DNA of 64,000 nt from Photobacterium halotolerans DSM 18316 (GTDB taxonomy: Bacteria; Pseudomonadota; Gammaproteobacteria; Enterobacterales; Vibrionaceae), in the NCBI RefSeq assembly GCF_000425165.1, contig NZ_KE384320.1, positions 344,994 to 408,993 on the forward strand, given 5' to 3'. The position numbers and the translations under genes are program-made. The notes below the pieces were generated by a model. It was not told the DNA's origin. It made no database searches and worked only from the letters and a program-made list of their open reading frames with translations. This document shows positions 34,624 through 43,906 of this stretch, piece by piece (the first letter of the stretch is position 1; every line of letters begins with the position of its first letter).

Positions 34624-37600
34624 CACCACACCATCTCCACTTCGTCTTCGCTCTGTTGCTGCATCTCATCGAGATAGCGGCAGAAATCACTCAGCACCGG
34701 GCGGTCAAACACATCGGACACCTTGATGCTGACGTCAAACTCCGCGCCCAGACGATTCACAATCTGAATGGTCTGCAAGGACTGTCCGCCTAGCTCAAAG
34801 AAATTGTCCTGCGACTGAATCGCGCTGACCCCGAGGATCTGCTGCCAGACAGTGCCGACCCGGCTTTCGGTTTCGCTCGCCAGCACCTGCTCAGCGCTGT
34901 CATTCTGATAACCGGCCACCAGGGCTTTGCGATCCACCTTGTTGCTGCCGGTTTTCGGCAGGCTGGCAAAAAAGCGGAAATCGGTCGGGATCATGGCCGG
35001 AGGCAGGCTGGCCTGCAGCACTTTCTTGATGCTCAGGGCATCAAGACTTTCGTGCTGTTCGCCAGCGACAAAGGCCACCAGACGGCGGATACCGTTGTCG
35101 AACACCATGCCCTGTACGCAGGCTTCGTCCACCCCGTCCAGAGCCAGCAGATGGGATTCCACTTCACCCGGCTGAATGCGGTAACCACTGATTTTGAACT
35201 CGTTATCGATCCGTCCCAGATAAATCAGCTGACCATCTGTCAGAGTGACCCGATCGCCGGTGCGATAAGCCCGGCGCTGTTCATCGCCCACCTGCAGGCT
35301 GGTAAAGGCCGGATGGGTCTGTCCCAGATAACCGTCCGCCAGAGTGTCGCCCAGAATAACCAGCTCACCTGTGCTCGCCGGACGGGACTGCGCATCCAGC
35401 ACCAGAACTTCAACCCCGGGCAGCGGCAGGCCAATCGGTAACTGGCTGTGCTGACCGTGAAAATCCTGCAACTCGCTGCAGGTAGCCACCACTGTGGTTT
35501 CCGTCGGGCCATAAGTGTTAAACAGACGCACGCCGTTCGCGATACCGGCCTGCTCAACCACTTTCTGCCACTGGGCCAGCGGCTCGGGGTACACGGCTTC
35601 ACCGCCGATAATCACGCCTTTAAGCGTGTTCGGCAGCGTAGCTGTGCCCGCCTGCAGGCTGACCACCCATTCGTTCCAGAACGCTGTCGGCAGATCCAGC
35701 AGGCTGATCCCGGCGGCGGCGACTGAATCAGAGAAGGTGGCCATCGACTCGAGCATGGCGTCGGTTCGCAGTACCAGCGTAGCGCCCTGACTTAAGGTGA
35801 CGAAGATTTCTTCAATGCTGGCATCGAAGTTAAACGGCGCAAACTGCAACACCCGATCGCTCGCGTTGATGCCATATCGGGTGGCAGCGGCGGCCACGAA
35901 GTGATTCATCGCATGGTGGCTGATAGCCACGCCTTTTGGCTGTCCGGTCGAGCCGGAGGTGAACATGATGTAGGCCAGATCCGAGCTTGTCGTATCCGGC
36001 AAAGCCACAGGCGCCGCATGCAGATGACCGGCCAGCTGAATTGTCACCGGCAGCACCGACAGACGATGCTGGTGCTGGGCTTCAGTGATCAGGATGCGAA
36101 TCCCGGCCTGGCTGACAATGCTGCTCTGACGCTCAACCGGCTGCTCAGGATCCAGCGGCACGTAGACCGCGCCGCTCAGCATCACACCCAGTACAGTGGT
36201 GATACACGGCAGAGAGCGGCTCAGCGCCACCCCGACTTTTTCCCCCGGCTGAACGCCCTGTGCCAGCAAGGCGCTGGCAACAGCATCGGCTTTTTCTATC
36301 AGGCTCTGATAGGTCAGCGACATGCCGTCCTGCTCAAGCGCAATCGTGTCCGGCTGCTGAGCGGCATGGCGACGGATCGCGGCCAGCACTGAAGTCACTT
36401 CAGTCTGCCCGTGTTTTTCACCTTGAATCATAGCGTTCAGTCGCGCCTTGGCATGCAAGCCACCCAGCAGAGTGTCTGTGCTCTGGCCCGGAGCCGCTAA
36501 CCAGTTCGCCAGCAGGCTCAGCAGCTCCTGTTGCAGATTCGCCAGCTCGCCTTGCTCGTACACCGCCGGGTTGGCATCAAAGTCCACCACCGGCAGCCCT
36601 TCTGATTTACTGTGCAGCTCGATGGTCAGATCTTCCACCGGTCCGGCACTGAGATTCAGGGTATTGGCCGCCAGGTTACCGTACTGCAACGGATGATCGA
36701 ACGGCATGATATTGATCAGTGCGCCATACAGACGCTGACTGCCGCCGACCCGGTTCAGATCACGGCGCAGATCTTCATAGCGGTAGTGCTGGAAACGGCG
36801 CATTTTCTTTTTGTGCGCCGCCACTTTGCGCGCCACACTCAGCAGATCGTCGCCGCCGCACACCTCGACCACCAGCGGCACTATGTTCATCTGCATGCTT
36901 GGTACGGTCAGCGATTTAGAGCCCAGACGGTTCATCACCATCATCCCCAGCACCACCTGCTCGGTATCACTGTAGTGACGCAGATGGGTGCAGAGCGCAG
37001 CGAGGAAAACATCGACCCAGGTCAGCTGATGCTGTTCGGCCAGACTCTGGCACTGCTGCCAGAGGCTGTCGCTGAAGGTGCTGCTCTGGCGGTGAAAGCG
37101 GGCCGCAATCGGCGCCACATCGCGGCTGTACGATGAAGGAGCGGTATTGCCGGCCAGGGTCTCGAGCCAGAACTGGCGGGCTTTGTCATAGGCGCCTGAG
37201 TCGCGACGCTGCTGATCTTCATCCAGCACCGCCTGAAACGATCCAAACGGCGACGGCGTGACCGGCACACCCTGTACCAGCAGGGAATAAATCTCGGCGA
37301 TCCGCTGGAAGACCAGGGTGGTGCCGAAGCCATCCAGCGCAATATGGTGGACGCAGTTATAGAGATAGTCCTGCTGCCCGCCGCGAAGCAGGGCAAAGCG
37401 GCCGGGCAACTGCTGTTCAAGATCGAACGCCAGTGTCATATCCTGTTCGGCCCAGCGGCGCACTGCCGCGAGCTCGGCGTCCTGTCCGCCGCACGGTTCG
37501 AGATCCACCACCGCAAACGCCACAGGCTCATCGGCCGCAACCCGGTAAGGCTGCTCGTTCTCGCTGCGGTAGTAACAGGACAGGCACTCGCTTTCCGCCA

Positions 37601-37745
37601 CCGCCTGGCGCACAGCAATCTCCAGTTTGCCGGCATCCACTTTGCCGTCAAACACAATACATTCGGCGGTATTAAACAGTGCCTTGTCTTCGTTGAGGGT
37701 GTGCCCCAGCCACAGCCCGTGCTGAGCAGTATTGAGTGCTGTCAT
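34623..37745 (-). CDS. NRPS1: C-A-PCP, first amino-acid module of a catechol siderophore (1040 aa)
   Basis: Start ATG at 37745 with AAGGAGG upstream and ATGA overlap with entB. Condensation domain with HHIALDGFG (about 135), EntF-like in its start (TAQHGLWLGHTL); this HHxxxDG motif makes it a true C domain and not a cyclization domain as in VibF. Adenylation domain with MFTSGSTGQPKG (about 598) and NTYGPTETTVVA. Carrier with LGGQSLQTIQ (about 987). No thioesterase. The hand-read pocket code DAEDIGTVVK is of the basic Lys type (compare DAESIGSVVK, from memory). It ends in an acidic tail (SEDEVEMVW) that could dock to the TubC domain of NRPS2. Predicted job: join DHB to Lys or a similar residue. 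Confidence 0.92.
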   Translation of the reverse strand: MTALNTAQHGLWLGHTLNEDKALFNTAECIVFDGKVDAGKLEIAVRQAVAESECLSCYYRSENEQPYRVAADEPVAFAVVDLEPCGGQDAELAAVRRWAEQDMTLAFDLEQQLPGRFALLRGGQQDYLYNCVHHIALDGFGTTLVFQRIAEIYSLLVQGVPVTPSPFGSFQAVLDEDQQRRDSGAYDKARQFWLETLAGNTAPSSYSRDVAPIAARFHRQSSTFSDSLWQQCQSLAEQHQLTWVDVFLAALCTHLRHYSDTEQVVLGMMVMNRLGSKSLTVPSMQMNIVPLVVEVCGGDDLLSVARKVAAHKKKMRRFQHYRYEDLRRDLNRVGGSQRLYGALINIMPFDHPLQYGNLAANTLNLSAGPVEDLTIELHSKSEGLPVVDFDANPAVYEQGELANLQQELLSLLANWLAAPGQSTDTLLGGLHAKARLNAMIQGEKHGQTEVTSVLAAIRRHAAQQPDTIALEQDGMSLTYQSLIEKADAVASALLAQGVQPGEKVGVALSRSLPCITTVLGVMLSGAVYVPLDPEQPVERQSSIVSQAGIRILITEAQHQHRLSVLPVTIQLAGHLHAAPVALPDTTSSDLAYIMFTSGSTGQPKGVAISHHAMNHFVAAAATRYGINASDRVLQFAPFNFDASIEEIFVTLSQGATLVLRTDAMLESMATFSDSVAAAGISLLDLPTAFWNEWVVSLQAGTATLPNTLKGVIIGGEAVYPEPLAQWQKVVEQAGIANGVRLFNTYGPTETTVVATCSELQDFHGQHSQLPIGLPLPGVEVLVLDAQSRPASTGELVILGDTLADGYLGQTHPAFTSLQVGDEQRRAYRTGDRVTLTDGQLIYLGRIDNEFKISGYRIQPGEVESHLLALDGVDEACVQGMVFDNGIRRLVAFVAGEQHESLDALSIKKVLQASLPPAMIPTDFRFFASLPKTGSNKVDRKALVAGYQNDSAEQVLASETESRVGTVWQQILGVSAIQSQDNFFELGGQSLQTIQIVNRLGAEFDVSIKVSDVFDRPVLSDFCRYLDEMQQQSEDEVEMVW

Positions 37746-38659
37746 CCCTGCACCTCCTTGTTCACATTGTCCAGCGCTTGTTCCAGTAAGCCCCACCAGT
37801 GGTTGAAAGTAGGGGTTTCTGCCAGCTGAACAAAATTCATCACCACCCCGTGCTTACGCCATTCGGTGATCAATGACATGATCTGCACCGAATCCAGGCC
37901 GTAGTCGATCAGGTTCTCCTCCGGATCAAACTCGTCTTCCTCTTCTTCGACCAGTCTGGCAATGCGCGCCAGCAGGCCGCTGCGGGTCAGCACTTCCGGC
38001 AACTCGCTGTGCTGTGAGCCAGCCTGCTGAGCAGTGCCGATCAGCGCAGCGGTCGATACCACCATCCCGGCACGACCGGCGACATACCTGAGCGCCATTT
38101 CATGCTCTTCGAGCGAGAAATCGGCAATCGCATCACCGATCATGAAAGGCTTGATGTCGCGCATAAAGGCGTCCACTGCCGTCATCAGGCAGCCAATGTG
38201 GCCGTAAATGCCGCCGATCAACAGCTGATCACGGCCCAGCTCTTTGAGCATGTGTTCCAGCGGCGAGCGCTGAAACGCCGAATAACGCCATTTGTCGAGC
38301 ACGGTATCGCCCTCCTCCGGTGCCAGCGCCGCAACCACTTGTTGCAGCTCAGGGGATTTGTTCAGGCCCGGTCCCCACATGTCGTTCAGCAAGGCACGGT
38401 CTGCCATGTTCTGCTCTTTAGGCTGGGCGGTGTAGATCACCGGAATACCGCTGGCTTTACAGAAGGCTTTCAGGGCCACCAGATTGCTGAGCAGGGTCTG
38501 CATCAGGGCGCTGTCACGCTCATAGAAACTGACAAAATATTCCTGCATGTCGTGGATCAGAAACGCCGCTTTTTGCGGCTCAAAGGCCCACGACACTTTG
38601 TTGGCAGGAAAGGCCTCGGCAGCAGGCATGGTATAAGTCGGTAATGCTGGAATAGTCAT
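37742..38659 (-). CDS. entB: Bifunctional isochorismatase / aryl carrier protein (EntB/VibB)
   Basis: 305 residues. Residues 1-205 are the isochorismatase domain (start MTIPALPTYTMP, then KAAFLIHDMQEYFVSFY, VIYTAQPKEQN, GPGL and IGGIYGHIGCLMTA). Residues 230-300 form the aryl carrier with NLIDYGLDSVQIMSL, where the serine takes the phosphopantetheine arm. It hydrolyses isochorismate to 2,3-dihydro-DHB and then carries DHB for NRPS1. A Glu/Asp-rich linker (VEEEEDEFDPEE) precedes the carrier. ATGA overlaps on both sides with entE and NRPS1 show tight translational coupling. Confidence 0.96.
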   Translation of the reverse strand: MTIPALPTYTMPAAEAFPANKVSWAFEPQKAAFLIHDMQEYFVSFYERDSALMQTLLSNLVALKAFCKASGIPVIYTAQPKEQNMADRALLNDMWGPGLNKSPELQQVVAALAPEEGDTVLDKWRYSAFQRSPLEHMLKELGRDQLLIGGIYGHIGCLMTAVDAFMRDIKPFMIGDAIADFSLEEHEMALRYVAGRAGMVVSTAALIGTAQQAGSQHSELPEVLTRSGLLARIARLVEEEEDEFDPEENLIDYGLDSVQIMSLITEWRKHGVVMNFVQLAETPTFNHWWGLLEQALDNVNKEVQG

Positions 38660-40344
38660 GATAAAACGTCCTTTTCTGGCTGAGGCTGTGACTGGGCTTG
38701 AATCTGGTTGGCAATAAGCTGACGCAGGGCTTTTTTGTCAATTTTGCCGACATGCGTCATGGGTAAGGCGTCAACTTTCTCGATCCGGTCCGGCAACTTG
38801 TAGTCGGCGATGCCGCACGTCCGCAGGTGCTTTCGGATACTGAGGGTTTTCAGCTTGGGATTCGTGGTGACAATGAAGGCGCAGCTTTTTTCGCCCATCA
38901 CGTCGTCGGGCATGGCAACCAGCGCCGCCTGCGTGATTTCCGGCAGGGCCAGCAGCTGGTTTTCAATCTCTTCCGCCGCCACTTTTTCGCCGCCGCGGTT
39001 GATCTGATCTTTGTCGCGGCCGACCACCATCAGGTAGCCGTCTTCGGTCATCACCACCACATCGCCGGAGCGGTAGAAACCGTCCTGATCAAACGCGACG
39101 CGATTGTGTTCCGGGCTGTTGTAATAGCCACGGAAAGTATAAGGACCGCGGGTCAGCAGGGCGCCGGGGGTGCCGCGCGGGACATCCTGGCCGTCTTCAT
39201 CCACGATCCGCACTTCGTCATCGTCGCTGATCGGGCGTCCCTGGGTGTTCAGCACATGCCACTCGCTGTCGTCAAAGCGGGTGTAGTTGACCAGGCCTTC
39301 GGCCATGCCGAACACCTGCTGCAAGCCGCAGCCCAGTTCGGGCCCAATACGGCGGGCAAGGCTTTCCCCGAGCCGGGCGCCGCCGACCTGCAGCCACTGC
39401 AGGCTGTCCAGCACCGAGCGATCATCCGCGGCCGCCTGCAGCCACAGCGTGACAGCCGGTGGTACCAGAGAGGTCATGGTGACCTGATGGCGCTGGATCA
39501 GCGGGAAACAGGTCATCGGGCTGGGCTCTGCCGCCAGCACCACAGCACCACCGGCGTAAAACACACCCAGCGCGCCCGGTGAGCTCAGAGTAAAGTTATG
39601 CGGCGCCGGTAACGCGCACAGGAAGACGGTGTCGCTATCCAGCTGGCAGATCTCTGCACTGGCGCGCACACTGTAGTAATAGTCATTATGGGTACGGGGG
39701 ATCAGTTTCGGGGTGCCGGTACTGCCGCCGGACAGCTGAAAAAAAGCCACCTCAGAGGCCGACAGATCCGGCCAGCTCAGATCCTCGGCGGCCTGAGCAT
39801 TAAGAGCGCGGCTCTGCGCCGGTGTGCCTGCTGCTATAGCCGCGGCTAACGAGTCGCCGAAACCGGCATCGCCGTCGACCAGCCAGTGCCTGAGTGAAGG
39901 CACCTGCCGGCTCAGCGCCTGCGCAAACTCACCGTCCGCAAATAAACTGTGGCGGGCCGAGACGATCGCCAGTGTCGGCCGGATCTGCTCGGCATAGGCG
40001 GTCAGTTCATGCCAGTTATGGCTGAACAAGGCATTCACCGGCACCACGCCCAGTTTCATCAGAGCAAAGAAAACAATGTAGAACTCTGCCACATTGGGCA
40101 GATGCACCAGTGCGGTCTCACCGGGTTTCACCCCCAGTCGCAGCAGGGATGCCGCCAGCCGCTCGGCATCCTGCTCAAGCTGGCGATAGGTCCAGCTGCG
40201 TTCACCGCACATCAGCGCCCGGTGATCGCCTCGTTCTTCCAGGTGGCGCGTCAGGATGTCGGTCATCGGCACATCGGTCCAATAGCCTTTCCGGCGGTAC
40301 TGGTCGGCAAACGCCGACGGCCAGGGCGTAAAGGCAATACTCAT
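38656..40344 (-). CDS. entE: 2,3-dihydroxybenzoate-AMP ligase (EntE/VibE)
   Basis: 562 residues from the ATG at 40344, preceded by AGGGGGT and overlapping the entC stop (ATGA); the frame is open to 40413 inside entC. Adenylate-forming enzyme: P-loop LSGGSTGTPKLIPRTHNDY, FGMAEGLVNYTR, YRSGDVVVM, GRDKDQINRGGEKV and the C-terminal catalytic lysine in HVGKIDKKAL. It activates DHB and loads it on the EntB carrier. The motif set is that of aryl-acid ligases (EntE, DhbE, VibE), not of amino-acid A domains. Confidence 0.96.
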   Translation of the reverse strand: MSIAFTPWPSAFADQYRRKGYWTDVPMTDILTRHLEERGDHRALMCGERSWTYRQLEQDAERLAASLLRLGVKPGETALVHLPNVAEFYIVFFALMKLGVVPVNALFSHNWHELTAYAEQIRPTLAIVSARHSLFADGEFAQALSRQVPSLRHWLVDGDAGFGDSLAAAIAAGTPAQSRALNAQAAEDLSWPDLSASEVAFFQLSGGSTGTPKLIPRTHNDYYYSVRASAEICQLDSDTVFLCALPAPHNFTLSSPGALGVFYAGGAVVLAAEPSPMTCFPLIQRHQVTMTSLVPPAVTLWLQAAADDRSVLDSLQWLQVGGARLGESLARRIGPELGCGLQQVFGMAEGLVNYTRFDDSEWHVLNTQGRPISDDDEVRIVDEDGQDVPRGTPGALLTRGPYTFRGYYNSPEHNRVAFDQDGFYRSGDVVVMTEDGYLMVVGRDKDQINRGGEKVAAEEIENQLLALPEITQAALVAMPDDVMGEKSCAFIVTTNPKLKTLSIRKHLRTCGIADYKLPDRIEKVDALPMTHVGKIDKKALRQLIANQIQAQSQPQPEKDVLS

Positions 40345-41567
40345 GCTACCCCCTGCTCGCCCAGCCCGAAGGCGTTGAGCATAGTGCCCAGCTTGGCTTC
40401 GGTTTCCGCCCATTCGGCCTGTGGGCAGGAGGCATCGACAATACCGGCCCCGGCAAACAAGCGAACGGATTTCTCGCGCACTTTACCGCAGCGGATAGTG
40501 ACCGCCCATTCGCCATTGCCCTGAGAATCGCACCAGCCCACCATGCCGGTAAACATGCCGCGCTCGTAGCCTTCCAGCTCTTTGATTGCATCACGTGACA
40601 GGTTGAACGGAAAGCCGCAGACCGCAGGGGTTGGGTGCAGCAGGCACGCCAGCTGCAGCACGTTATAAGCTGACGTTTCTGACTGCGCCGTTTGATTTTC
40701 CGGCGTGTTGAGCTGGCCTTCGATCCGGGTCGACAGATGCCACATGGTCGGGGTGTTGATCAAAGACGGACCGGCAGGTACATCCAGCTCGCGGCAGTAA
40801 GGCCTGAGTTGCTGGGCAATCTCATCGATCACCAGACGGTGTTCATACCTGTCTTTGACCGATTGCAGCAGCGCTTCGCTGACCTGCCGATCGGCGTCCG
40901 CACTGGCCTGACGCTTCGCCGAGCCCGCCAGCGGATTGGACAGAATATGCCGCCCTTCCTGACGGATCAGCAGCTCAGGGCTGGCGCCCAGTAACACCGA
41001 CTGATCCTGTTGCGGAATGGCGAAATGAAAGCCGGTCGGGTTTTGCTTGATCAGCCGGGCCAGAATATCACCGGCTGATATGTCATCGCTCAGCTCAATG
41101 TTGAGCACCCGTGACAACACGGCTTTTTCCAGTTGGGTGCGCTGAAATTTTTCCACCGCCTGCGCGACGGCATGCTTGAACACAGACTCTTCCGGTTCAC
41201 TGCGCTTGGCTAACACCTGCAAAGGCTTGCTGGCTGACATCCCGCTGAACTCGCCAAAGGTGTCCGGTTTGTGCTCGGTCACTTCGACAGATTCGGGAAT
41301 ATACAGGCAGGAGGGTTCGGAAACATCAAACGGGATCGAGCCGATCAGAATGGGGTTGTCAACGCCTTTGGCTTTTTCTGCGGCGAATTTCTGTTGTACG
41401 ACCTGCTGAAATTCACTCTGGCTGTCTTCACCGTGAATGGCTGGTGTGGTGATAATTTGGCTAATCCCTTTACCTCTGACGGTCCGGTACACCGACGAGA
41501 AGAAAAGATCATGATTCGGTGAGAATACCGGATTCAGTATTGGATTCTCACTTTGAGTATGTTGCAT
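40341..41567 (-). CDS. entC: Isochorismate synthase (EntC/VibC)
   Basis: 408 residues, chorismate-utilising enzyme family: IPFDVSEPSCLYIPE early, FQRTQLEKAVLSRVL, the FHFAIPQQDQSVLLGASPELL stretch, LSNPLAGSAKR, HRLVIDEIAQQLRPYC, PTPAVCGFP and YERGMFTGMVGW with the C-terminal VRLFAGAGIV. It isomerises chorismate to isochorismate, the entry to DHB. The ATG at 41567 follows GGGAG. It heads the entC-E-B-NRPS1-A-NRPS2-A-domain operon. No obvious Fur box is seen directly upstream. Confidence 0.96.
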   Translation of the reverse strand: MQHTQSENPILNPVFSPNHDLFFSSVYRTVRGKGISQIITTPAIHGEDSQSEFQQVVQQKFAAEKAKGVDNPILIGSIPFDVSEPSCLYIPESVEVTEHKPDTFGEFSGMSASKPLQVLAKRSEPEESVFKHAVAQAVEKFQRTQLEKAVLSRVLNIELSDDISAGDILARLIKQNPTGFHFAIPQQDQSVLLGASPELLIRQEGRHILSNPLAGSAKRQASADADRQVSEALLQSVKDRYEHRLVIDEIAQQLRPYCRELDVPAGPSLINTPTMWHLSTRIEGQLNTPENQTAQSETSAYNVLQLACLLHPTPAVCGFPFNLSRDAIKELEGYERGMFTGMVGWCDSQGNGEWAVTIRCGKVREKSVRLFAGAGIVDASCPQAEWAETEAKLGTMLNAFGLGEQGVA

Positions 41568-41692
41568 GTCACAACTCCCTTTTTACGCAAGAATATGTGC
41601 AGCTTATGACGCATCGTAAACTGGCTGATTGAGTGTTAATTCGTTAGGGCTTTAATTGTTAGAAAGTGACATCACATTGCTTTTGCAGGGAA

Positions 41693-41720
41693 AAAAGAGC
41701 CAATGAACATTGGCTCTTTT
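41693..41720. terminator. Terminator between the receptor gene and entC
   Basis: A 13-bp stem AAAAGAGCCAATG/CATTGGCTCTTTT starts about 30 bp after the receptor stop on the minus strand, isolating the receptor gene from the biosynthetic operon. Confidence 0.92.
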
Positions 41721-41750
41721 GCTGTCAGGTGGTCCTGACTGATGTTGTTA

Positions 41751-43667
41751 TCAGAAGTCGTATGACACGCCGGCATAGACGCTGCGGGCTTTCAGGATGT
41801 AATCAAGTTTTGTCGCGGCTTCGTCGCGCTCTTCGTTGGTCAGGTTAGTGACACCCAGTTTGAGATTCAGATTCTCAATGGCTTCGTAGCGGGCGCCCAG
41901 ATCCATAGTGCCGTATGCCGACAGTTTCTGACCTGAACGGACATACTGAGAACCTGTGTACTGATACGAAGTGTACGCGTACAGGTTGTCCATCGCCTGC
42001 CAGTCGAGCTGGACATTGGCAGTATGGTTTGGCGACAGGATCAGATCCTTTTTGGTGTCTTTATCTTCGGCACTGGTGTACATGTAGTTCGCCGACAGGC
42101 TCACAGTGTCTGTGATATCCACCCAGGCCATGGTTTCCACGCCTTTCACTTCGGCTTCTGCCACATTGAAATAGCTCAGCTCAGTGCTGACGCGGTCCCA
42201 GTTTTCGGCCTGAATCATGTCGTCAATGTCGTTCTGAAACAATGTCAGACCAGCGCCCCAGCGATCCGCTTCATAGCTGGTACCCAGCTCATAGCTCAGT
42301 GAGGTTTCTGCTTTCAGATCCGGGTTACCGACGACGCTACATTTACCACGGCAGGCCAGTACTGAGTAAGAATCACTGTACTGGTTCAGGCTCGGCGCTT
42401 TGAAGGCTTTACCGACGCCACCTTTTACGACCCAGCTGTCGCTGATTTTATAAACCGCATAGGCACGCGGGCTGAACTCACCGCCGTACACTTCGTGATC
42501 GTCATAACGGCCGCTCAGGGTCAGGGCCAGATTGCCCAGCGAGAACTCATCCTGCAGGTAAACCGCTGCCTGACTGTAGTTCACAGAATCTGTGTTCAGT
42601 GTCAGGTTATTCTTCAGCTTGGTATCACGGTATTCCGCGCCACCGGTCAGCAAGTGATCACCCAGGTAGCCGGACAGTTGTCCATCAACGGTATTATTGG
42701 TTTGATCGATATTACCGACCGCGCCGTTGAGCTCGGAGTCATCCCTCAGCTCAGACATGTCCAGGTTGTAGCGCAGGCGGGAATCAAAGTTGGCCCAGTA
42801 ACCGTAGTGGGTCAGCGCGATGTTATAACGCTCCATCTCCTGCACGTTGTTAGCCGCAGTTCCCCAGTTGTTCCAGTCGGCATCACGGTCATCTTTGCTG
42901 TAGATCAGGTCCAGATCGATATCCTGCTGTTCGTTCACCAGCCACTTCAGGTTCGAGTACAGGTTCAGCTCGTCGCGCTCTTCCAGCACATCGGTATCCG
43001 GGTTAACAGACTTATCCGTGCGCCAGGCATCACGATCGCTTTTTTCAACGATCAGGTTACCCAGCAGGGTGTCAGGGATCAGGGCGCCACTGACATACGC
43101 ATTGAGCTTATTGGTGTCGCCGCCGGAGCCTTCGGTGATGCCGTCAAACTGGTAACCGACAGAGCCCTGCGTTTCTTCCGTGGGTTTGCGCAGGATAACG
43201 TTCACCACGCCGCCCAGTGCATCCGCACCGTACAGGGATGACATCGGGCCGCGGATCACTTCGATACGCTCAACCGCTGACATCGGAATACTGGACAGAT
43301 CAAAGTCGTTGCCGTAGGCGCTGAGCAGACCGTCACGAGAGTTAATGCGACGACCATTGATCAGCAGCAAGGTGTAGTCTGCACCCAGACCGCGGATTTT
43401 GATTTCATTCCGGCCGTATGAGGTACCTGGATTGATGTTGATACCCGGCAGCTTTTTAATCGCTTCGGCGACATCATTCACTACCAGATTATCCAGTTCT
43501 TCACGCGTGATAGAAGACACAGAAGCAGGAGCCGTTAATTCAGGGTGTTCAGTCTGACTCGCTGTCACTACCATCACTTCTTTGTTGGCCACTTCTGCCA
43601 TCGCCGTGAATGACGAGACCATACCTACGACACACAAAGCCCGGTTCAAACGAGTTAACTTAATCAC
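41751..43667 (-). CDS. TonB-dependent outer-membrane siderophore receptor
   Basis: 638 residues from a GTG at 43667, chosen because AAGGAG stands 6 bases upstream; an upstream in-frame ATG (43691) lies before that site. Signal peptide in the first 25 residues (ALCVVGMVSSFTAMA). A TonB-box-like EVMVVTAS follows, then the plug (VNDVAEAIKKLPGI, IRGLGADYTLLLINGRR, IEVIRGPMSSLYGADALGGVVNVI) and a beta barrel ending in aromatic SYDF. It should import the ferric form of the siderophore made by this locus. Closest in style to the ViuA/Cir/FepA groups; the exact ligand cannot be read. A strong Fur box precedes it. Confidence 0.95.
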   Translation of the reverse strand: MIKLTRLNRALCVVGMVSSFTAMAEVANKEVMVVTASQTEHPELTAPASVSSITREELDNLVVNDVAEAIKKLPGININPGTSYGRNEIKIRGLGADYTLLLINGRRINSRDGLLSAYGNDFDLSSIPMSAVERIEVIRGPMSSLYGADALGGVVNVILRKPTEETQGSVGYQFDGITEGSGGDTNKLNAYVSGALIPDTLLGNLIVEKSDRDAWRTDKSVNPDTDVLEERDELNLYSNLKWLVNEQQDIDLDLIYSKDDRDADWNNWGTAANNVQEMERYNIALTHYGYWANFDSRLRYNLDMSELRDDSELNGAVGNIDQTNNTVDGQLSGYLGDHLLTGGAEYRDTKLKNNLTLNTDSVNYSQAAVYLQDEFSLGNLALTLSGRYDDHEVYGGEFSPRAYAVYKISDSWVVKGGVGKAFKAPSLNQYSDSYSVLACRGKCSVVGNPDLKAETSLSYELGTSYEADRWGAGLTLFQNDIDDMIQAENWDRVSTELSYFNVAEAEVKGVETMAWVDITDTVSLSANYMYTSAEDKDTKKDLILSPNHTANVQLDWQAMDNLYAYTSYQYTGSQYVRSGQKLSAYGTMDLGARYEAIENLNLKLGVTNLTNEERDEAATKLDYILKARSVYAGVSYDF

Positions 43668-43720
43668 ACTATCTCCTTGTTGCTGAAACATTTCAACACT
43701 CCATTAATAACAATGGCGCA

Positions 43721-43742
43721 AATGATAATTATTGTTATTATC
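43721..43742 (-). promoter_or_regulatory. Fur box upstream of the TonB-dependent receptor gene
   Basis: AATGATAATTATTGTTATTA at 43721-43740, followed by TC, contains overlapping GATAAT and ATTATC hexamers in the array expected for Fur. It lies 54-75 bp upstream of the GTG start. Confidence 0.85.
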
Positions 43743-43876
43743 AACGTCAACAAAAGTTCAATCGAATTGCGCATTTTTTTGCATTCATGAATCGATGCAA
43801 CCTGAAGACTGAAGCTAATTGCTCATAGAAAGGCTGGCTGCGGGTGCAATCCAGGTGGTATTACAGTGATGAAAGG

Positions 43877-43906
43877 GATAAAAAAACTCCGGGATTAACC
43901 CGGAGT
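43877..43906 (-). terminator. Terminator overlapping the stop codon of the MFS exporter gene
   Basis: On the minus strand ACTCCGGG, a TTAAT loop and CCCGGAGT are followed by TTTTTTT. The TAA stop of the exporter gene lies in the hairpin loop, so coding end and terminator are superimposed. Confidence 0.88.

Noticed and set aside
28000-40000. Many long open frames opposite to the NRPS, entE and entC genes (for example 30941-31789, 32081-33169, 38827-39582).
   Set aside because: High-G+C shadow frames of real genes; no ribosome sites, no family motifs, and the opposite strand carries unmistakable NRPS motifs.
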